NCBI GenBank assembly: GCA_963770375.1
Contig: CAVYPM010000009.1
Span: forward strand, 124,001-188,000
DNA from: DASVBE01 sp963770375
GTDB lineage: Bacteria > Actinomycetota > Actinomycetes > Streptosporangiales > Streptosporangiaceae
Reading direction: 5' to 3'
Length of the DNA stretch: 64,000 nt
The position numbers and the translations under genes were made by a program. Below are positions 59,782-64,000 of the stretch, piece after piece. Position 1 is the stretch's first letter, and each line of letters opens with the position of its first letter. The notes under the pieces were generated by a model that saw nothing but the letters and a program-made list of their open reading frames with translations, was not told the DNA's origin and searched no databases.

Positions 59782-60999
59782 GTGGTTGGTCATGACCGCC
59801 GGGATGCCGGCCGGGGGCGGGCCCATGCGTGCCGGGCCGGCCCGGAAAAGCCGGCCAGGTCCGGGGTGCCGGGTGGGGCGCCGCCGGGTGGGGCGCCGCC
59901 CGGTGCAGGACCGCCGGGTGCCGGGCCGCCCGGGGCAGGCCCGCCGGGTGCGGGGCCGCCGGGGGCGCCGCCGGCCGGTGTGGCGGGCGGGGCGCGGCGC
60001 CGGGCGTCGCGGCTGGTGGATATCGCCCAGGCGGCCGGCGTGCACGTGTCGACGGTGTCGCGGGTGCTCAACGGCGACCCGGCCCAGTCCATCCGGCCGG
60101 AGACGTATGAGCGGATCCTGGCTGCGGCGCGGCAGCAGGGCTACCGGCCGAACGCCATGGCCCGGGCTCTCAAGATTTCCCGGACCGGCGCGTTCACCTT
60201 TGTCATCCCGCTGCTGCGGAACCCGATCTGGGCGCGGCTGCAGCATGGCGCGCTGCGGCGGGCAGCCGAGCGCGGCTACGTCGTGATGGTCATGGAGGAG
60301 CCGACCGAGGACCCCCGTCCGCCGGACACGTACCGGTACCTGATCGAGGAGAGCCGCGCGGACGGCCTGCTGCTGGCGACCGCGCTGCGGGTGCCTGAGC
60401 ATGCGGCCGGGGTCGCGGTGCCCCACGTCTATGTCAACCGGCGCGGGCCGGACCGGGGCAACAACGTGGTGATGGACGAGGCGGCGGCGGTGGAGATGTT
60501 CATCGCGCATGTGGCCGGGCTCGGCCATCGCACGGTCACGATCATCGACGGGCCGCCGGAGGTGGATACCGTGCACCGGCGGACCCGCGCGGCGCGCCGG
60601 GCCTGCGCGGCGCTCGGGCTGAGTCTGGTCGTGCGGAACGCGCCGCCAACCGAGGAAGGCGGCTGGGACGCGACCATCCGGATGCTCCGCCGGGGCCCGG
60701 TGCCGACGGCGTGCGGAGTGGGCAGCCTGAACCAGCTGTTCGGCGTGATGGGCGCGCTGCGCACGGCGCAGATCTCGGTACCCTCCCAGATGTCGCTGGT
60801 CAGCTTCGACGAGGATGAGTGCCTGGCCTTCCTCGAGGTGCCGGTCACCAGCATCTGCATGCCGCTGGCCGCCCTGGGCAGCGCCGCGGTGGACGCCCTG
60901 ATCACCCGGGTCGAAGGCGGCCCAGTGGGCGACGTAATGATCACCGAGCCGATAGAACTGGTCTCCCGGGCGTCGGTCGCCCCGCCACCGCCCGGCTAG
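59782..60999 (+). CDS. LacI family transcriptional regulator
   Basis: Up to 405 residues. The helix-turn-helix is LVDIAQAAGVHVSTVSRVLN, with the hinge PETYERILAAARQQGYRPNA and MARAL. The effector domain is type I periplasmic-binding-like (FTFVIPLLRNPIWARLQHGA, GLGHRTVTIIDGPPEVDTVH, VPSQMSLVSFDEDECLAFLE). The N-terminal ~65 residues before the HTH consist of a (GAGPP)n low-complexity run encoded by 15-base DNA repeats. GTG at 59980, just before the HTH, gives a normal 340-residue LacI protein and is a serious alternative start. It follows the SDR by 15 bases and most likely controls the peptide/amide cluster. Confidence 0.85.
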   Translation: MVGHDRRDAGRGRAHACRAGPEKPARSGVPGGAPPGGAPPGAGPPGAGPPGAGPPGAGPPGAPPAGVAGGARRRASRLVDIAQAAGVHVSTVSRVLNGDPAQSIRPETYERILAAARQQGYRPNAMARALKISRTGAFTFVIPLLRNPIWARLQHGALRRAAERGYVVMVMEEPTEDPRPPDTYRYLIEESRADGLLLATALRVPEHAAGVAVPHVYVNRRGPDRGNNVVMDEAAAVEMFIAHVAGLGHRTVTIIDGPPEVDTVHRRTRAARRACAALGLSLVVRNAPPTEEGGWDATIRMLRRGPVPTACGVGSLNQLFGVMGALRTAQISVPSQMSLVSFDEDECLAFLEVPVTSICMPLAALGSAAVDALITRVEGGPVGDVMITEPIELVSRASVAPPPPG

Positions 61000-61187
61000 C
61001 CGCTATCCCGGGTGGCTCACTTTCGCCGGGGCCTGGTACGAGGCGTGCTCGCTAGCCGCAGCCCGGCCTGGCCGCACCGCCGATCTGCCGGCGCGCGCCC
61101 AGGCTGGCCGCTCGCCCCGGCCTGTGCGGGCGCCCGGAGCCTGGCTGCCCTCCCCGGCCTGGGGCGGTGGCTGAGGTGGGGCTGGGT

Positions 61188-62111
61188 TTAGTGGGTGGTG
61201 GCTGGGTCTGGCTGGGGGGTGAAGTAGTCGACTTGGTCGAAGTCGGCTAGCAGGCCGGGGTGGGTGGGTTCCCAGTTGAGGATGCGACGGGTTGCCTCGG
61301 TGGATACCGGGTTGTCCAGGACGATCACTGGGGCGAGGAATCCGAAGTGGGCCGGGAGCTGGTCGGGCGGGATGCTGGCCGCGGGCAGGCCGAGGTGGCG
61401 GCCGATGCTCTCGGCTATCTCACGCACCGGGAGGCCCTCGTCGCCGGCTGCGTGCCAGCGGGTGCCGGCCGGGGCGCTCTCCAGCGCCAGCCGGTACAGG
61501 CGGGCGGCGTCGAGGGTGTGCCCGGCGGGCCAGCGGTTGGCCCCGTCGCCGGGGTAGCCGGCCACGCCGGCCTTCCGGGCCATGGCGATCAGGGAGCGGG
61601 CGAAGCCGGTCCGGTCCAGCGTGCTGTGGGTGATCGGCGGCAGCCGGACCACCGAGGACCGCACGTCGCGCGCCGCGAAGCCGAGCACGGCGTTCTCCGC
61701 GTCGGTGCGGCCGCCGGGGCGGCCCGCGTCCTGCTCGGTGCCCGGGCGGCCCAGCCCGGCGACGGCGAGCGTGCCGGACGTGCCGACCAGGGGCTTGCCG
61801 GTGCCCGCCAGGGCCTCCCCGAGGGCGTGCACGACCTTGAGGTCGTCAGCGATCGCGGCGGCCCACTCACCGGAGCGCATCCGGCCGTGGTCGAACGCGA
61901 GATGGATGACGCCGTCGGCACCCGCGGCCGCGGCCTGCAGCCCGCCGAGGTCGGCAAGATCACCGCGGAGCACGGCGGCGCCCAGCGCGGCGACGGCCGC
62001 GGCGGACGCGCCGGACCGGGCCAGGCCGGTGACCTGGTGGCCGGCGGCGATGAGCTCGGGGACGACGGCTGAGCCGATATGCCCGGACGCGCCGGTAACG
62101 AAAACCCGCAT
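61188..62111 (-). CDS. NAD-dependent epimerase/dehydratase-like extended SDR
   Basis: 307 residues from ATG 62111 with AGGAGGT upstream. NAD motif VFVTGASGHIGSAVVPELIA; AAAGADGVIHLAFDHGRMRS; substrate region AGVAGYPGDGANRWPAGHTL and AARLYRLALESAPAGTRWHA. The usual YxxxK is not evident (LVGTSGTLAVAGLG followed by a DAENAV segment), so it may be an atypical NmrA/epimerase-like oxidoreductase. Divergent from a TetR, with three repeated operator-like sites between them. Confidence 0.83.
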   Translation of the reverse strand: MRVFVTGASGHIGSAVVPELIAAGHQVTGLARSGASAAAVAALGAAVLRGDLADLGGLQAAAAGADGVIHLAFDHGRMRSGEWAAAIADDLKVVHALGEALAGTGKPLVGTSGTLAVAGLGRPGTEQDAGRPGGRTDAENAVLGFAARDVRSSVVRLPPITHSTLDRTGFARSLIAMARKAGVAGYPGDGANRWPAGHTLDAARLYRLALESAPAGTRWHAAGDEGLPVREIAESIGRHLGLPAASIPPDQLPAHFGFLAPVIVLDNPVSTEATRRILNWEPTHPGLLADFDQVDYFTPQPDPATTH

Positions 62112-62131
62112 AGCGACCTCCTGGGACGCTT

Positions 62132-62209
62132 GGTGATGAGACTAAGTACCGTCACTGTAGCAAGGTGATGCGACTGGGTGCCATCACTTATGGGACTTGG
62201 TCTTGTCAC
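62132..62209. promoter_or_regulatory. Three operator-like repeats between epimerase and TetR genes
   Basis: Three 24-base sites share GACT-N2-GT-N3..4-GTCAC or TCAC: 62132-62155, 62164-62187 and 62186-62209. The first two begin GGTGATG and end TCAC, giving GTGA...TCAC dyads; they match at 19 of 24 positions. The third is diverged on its left side. They fill the region between the divergent starts at 62111 and 62223 and are probably bound by the TetR. Confidence 0.6.
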
Positions 62210-62222
62210 CTATGATGGGGCC

Positions 62223-62816
62223 ATGGCCCGCTGGGAGCCGAACGCGCGGGAGCGCCTGGAGCGCGCTGCGCTCGCGCTGTTCGCCGAGAACGGCTACGAC
62301 GCCACCACCGTGGCGCAGATCGCGGACCGGGCCGGGCTGACCAAGAGCACGTTCTTCCGGCACTTCGCGGACAAGCGCGAGGTGCTGTTCGGCGGGCAGG
62401 AGAGGCTGACCGAGGCGTTCACCAGCGCGATCGGGACCGCGCCGCCCTCCGCTACCACCACCGAGTGCCTGTCCGCGGCCCTGGCGGCGGTCGAGGTCGT
62501 GTTCACCCCGCAGCGGCACGAGTTCGCCCTGCAGCGGCGGGCCGTGATCGCGGCGCACAGCGAACTGCAGGAGCGCGAACTGCTCAAGATGGCCCGGCTC
62601 GGCCTGGCCGTCGCCGAGGCGCTGCGCGCCCGGGGCGCCGACGACATCACCGCGCGGCTCGCCGCCGAGGTCGGCATGCTGGCCTTCAGCACCGCGTTCG
62701 CGCGCTGGGCGGAGCCGGGCAACGAGGAGCCGTTCCCGCCGATCGCGCACGCGGCCCTGCGCGAGCTGCAGGACCGCGCCGCCGCCCTGGGCGCGGTGGC
62801 CGGCACCCCGGCCTGA
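62223..62816 (+). CDS. TetR family transcriptional regulator
   Basis: 197 residues from ATG 62223. HTH: NARERLERAALALFAENGYD, ATTVAQIADRAGLTKSTFFR, HFADKREVLFGGQERLTEAF. The C-terminal domain (RRAVIAAHSELQERELLKMA, AAEVGMLAFSTAFARWAEPG) is of the MftR/TetR_C type. Divergent from the epimerase-like gene, its likely target through the repeated sites in between. Confidence 0.88.
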   Translation: MARWEPNARERLERAALALFAENGYDATTVAQIADRAGLTKSTFFRHFADKREVLFGGQERLTEAFTSAIGTAPPSATTTECLSAALAAVEVVFTPQRHEFALQRRAVIAAHSELQERELLKMARLGLAVAEALRARGADDITARLAAEVGMLAFSTAFARWAEPGNEEPFPPIAHAALRELQDRAAALGAVAGTPA

Positions 62817-62886
62817 GCCGGGTCCCTGACCAGGCCGCGGCCTGGACCAGGCTGCGGCTCTGACCAGGCCGCGGCCCTGACGCGGT

Positions 62887-63933
62887 CTAGCTGAGCGCCT
62901 TGGCGGCGCGCTGCCAGGCGGCCAGCGCGGCGGTGATCTCTGCGCCCCCGATCCCGACGTGGGTGAGCATCCGCACCCGGCCGCTCCCCGTGCTGACCAG
63001 CAGGCCCTCGGCAGCCAGCGCGGCCCCCCAGCGGATTGCCCCGCCCGGCACCTCGGCGAACACGATATTCGTCACCACACCATCCAGGTCCACCGAGCCG
63101 GGCAGCAGCTCCGCGACGCCCTCGGCCAGCCGCCGGGCGTTCTCGTGGTCCTCATGCAGCCGCTGAGGGCCCTCCTCCAGCGCGACCAGCCCGGCGGCAG
63201 CCAGGACCCCGGCCTGCCGCCACGCCCCGCCGAAGAGAATCTTCAGCCGCCGGGCTTCCCTGATGAACTCACGGTCCCCGCACAGGACCGAGCCGATCGG
63301 CGCACCCAGCCCCTTGGACAGGCAGAACATCATCGCGGTCACCGCGGTCCCGTAGTCCACCAGCGCCGCGCCGGAAACCGTGCACGCGTTGAAGATCCGC
63401 GCCCCGTCCAGATAGAGCGGCACGCCGCGCGCCGCGCACACCCCGGAAATTGCCTGCACCTCGCTGACCGTCAGCACAGAGCCGCCGCCGGCATTGTGGG
63501 TGTTCTCGATTGTGACCAGGTCGGTCACCGTGGCGTCGGACGGGTCAGGGGCCAGCGCCTCCTCGACCTGCGCGGCCGTCAGCCGGCCCCGGTCCGCGCC
63601 GGTGACGCGCCGGAAGGCGATGCCGGACAGCACCGCGGATGAGGCCGCCTCGGTCCGGCCCGTATGAGCGGCGGCCTCGCACACCGCGAAGTGCCCGGAC
63701 CGGACGAACGCGTGCATGGCGATCTGGTTGCACATGGTCCCGGTCGGCAGGAACGCCGCGGCCTCACGGCCGGCCAGCCCGGCGGCCCGGTCCTGCAGGG
63801 CGTTCACGGTCGGGTCGTCGCCGTACCAGTCGTCGCCCACCTCGGCGCTGGCCATGGCCTGCCGCATGGCCGCCGAGGGCTTGGTGACGGTGTCGGAGCG
63901 CAGGTCAATGCGGGCATCCATGCGGGGCGCCAT
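62887..63933 (-). CDS. Low-specificity L-threonine aldolase family enzyme
   Basis: 348 residues from ATG 63933 (ATG 63921 also possible, with AAGGATGG upstream). PLP fold type I: IDLRSDTVTKPSAAMRQAMA, VGDDWYGDDPTVNALQDRAA, AAFLPTGTMCNQIAMHAFVR, the His stacking on PLP in EAAAHTGRTEA, VPLYLDGARIFNACTVSG, and the Schiff-base Lys in MFCLSKGLGAPIGSVLCG. It cleaves threonine/allo-threonine to glycine and acetaldehyde or a related beta-hydroxy amino acid. Convergent with the TetR gene; the spacer has repeated GACCAGGC motifs. Confidence 0.92.
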   Translation of the reverse strand: MAPRMDARIDLRSDTVTKPSAAMRQAMASAEVGDDWYGDDPTVNALQDRAAGLAGREAAAFLPTGTMCNQIAMHAFVRSGHFAVCEAAAHTGRTEAASSAVLSGIAFRRVTGADRGRLTAAQVEEALAPDPSDATVTDLVTIENTHNAGGGSVLTVSEVQAISGVCAARGVPLYLDGARIFNACTVSGAALVDYGTAVTAMMFCLSKGLGAPIGSVLCGDREFIREARRLKILFGGAWRQAGVLAAAGLVALEEGPQRLHEDHENARRLAEGVAELLPGSVDLDGVVTNIVFAEVPGGAIRWGAALAAEGLLVSTGSGRVRMLTHVGIGGAEITAALAAWQRAAKALS

Positions 63934-64000
63934 CCTTGCCTCAGGACGGCGGTGGGCACTCCACCGCCTTGGCCGATCATGTCAAGGGCGCCGCGAGGGC

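Noticed and set aside
61000..61187. Small gene between LacI and the epimerase-like gene
   Set aside because: No frame with a start, ribosome site and sensible composition; only GC-rich spacer.

Overview
The window is very GC-rich DNA with dense genes, GTG starts, GTGA/ATGA stop-start overlaps, a LuxR-family (LAL-type) ATPase regulator, an RsbW-like ATPase, a tandem pair of apolipoprotein N-acyltransferase genes, an XRE/DUF5753 regulator, DUF1707-FHA and CGNR proteins. Together these point to a filamentous or soil actinomycete, probably near Streptosporangiales/Thermomonosporaceae; the order is inference, not shown. No rRNA, tRNA, CRISPR array, insertion sequence or phage module was recognised.

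Layout. 1-8.3 kb: a truncated membrane-protein gene whose 5' end has been tandemly duplicated, its PadR regulator, a frameshifted GNAT, a gene remnant, an anti-sigma-like ATPase, an array of about seven hairpin repeats between convergent genes, a 944-residue LAL regulator and a 53-residue secreted peptide. 8.3-20.2 kb: XRE regulator, an HD-like protein divergent from a signal-less SsuA-fold protein, methyltransferase, double GNAT, DUF1707-FHA, GH12 endoglucanase, secreted hydrolase, CGNR, ArsR, nucleotidyltransferase, MFS and TetR. 20.2-28.4 kb: a membrane-tethered ECF sigma factor, phosphatase, two alpha/beta hydrolases, and a flavin monooxygenase divergent from a TetR. 28.4-35.2 kb: a translationally coupled sugar ABC operon (binding protein, ATPase, permease) followed by a large repeat-rich surface protein. 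35.2-39.8 kb: CPBP protease, a DHA2-type MFS pump divergent from a TetR with twin operators, NTF2-like protein and HpcH/HpaI aldolase. 39.9-48.3 kb: lnt-lnt-ldt lipoprotein/cell-wall cluster, EamA exporter, PaiB, MTH1187 and serS. 48.3-61.0 kb: a candidate amide/peptide catabolic locus. 61.2-63.9 kb: an NAD-dependent epimerase divergent from a TetR with three operator repeats, then threonine aldolase.

The most coherent system is 48.3-61.0 kb. A minus-strand pair (PanE-like/amidase fusion, then an AspA/AstE-like metallo-deacylase) diverges from a plus-strand run: oligopeptide binding protein, two permeases, two ATPases, isoaspartyl-peptidase/asparaginase, DppA-type D-aminopeptidase, SDR and LacI regulator. 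Most junctions overlap by four bases. I read it as import and stepwise hydrolysis of an amide- or D-amino-acid-containing compound; the substrate is unknown.

A quality warning applies to the whole window. At least 15 single-base frame breaks lie in 11 otherwise well-conserved genes, several in runs of G or C. They look more like indel errors in the assembly than decay, so those genes are annotated as whole genes with the break described.
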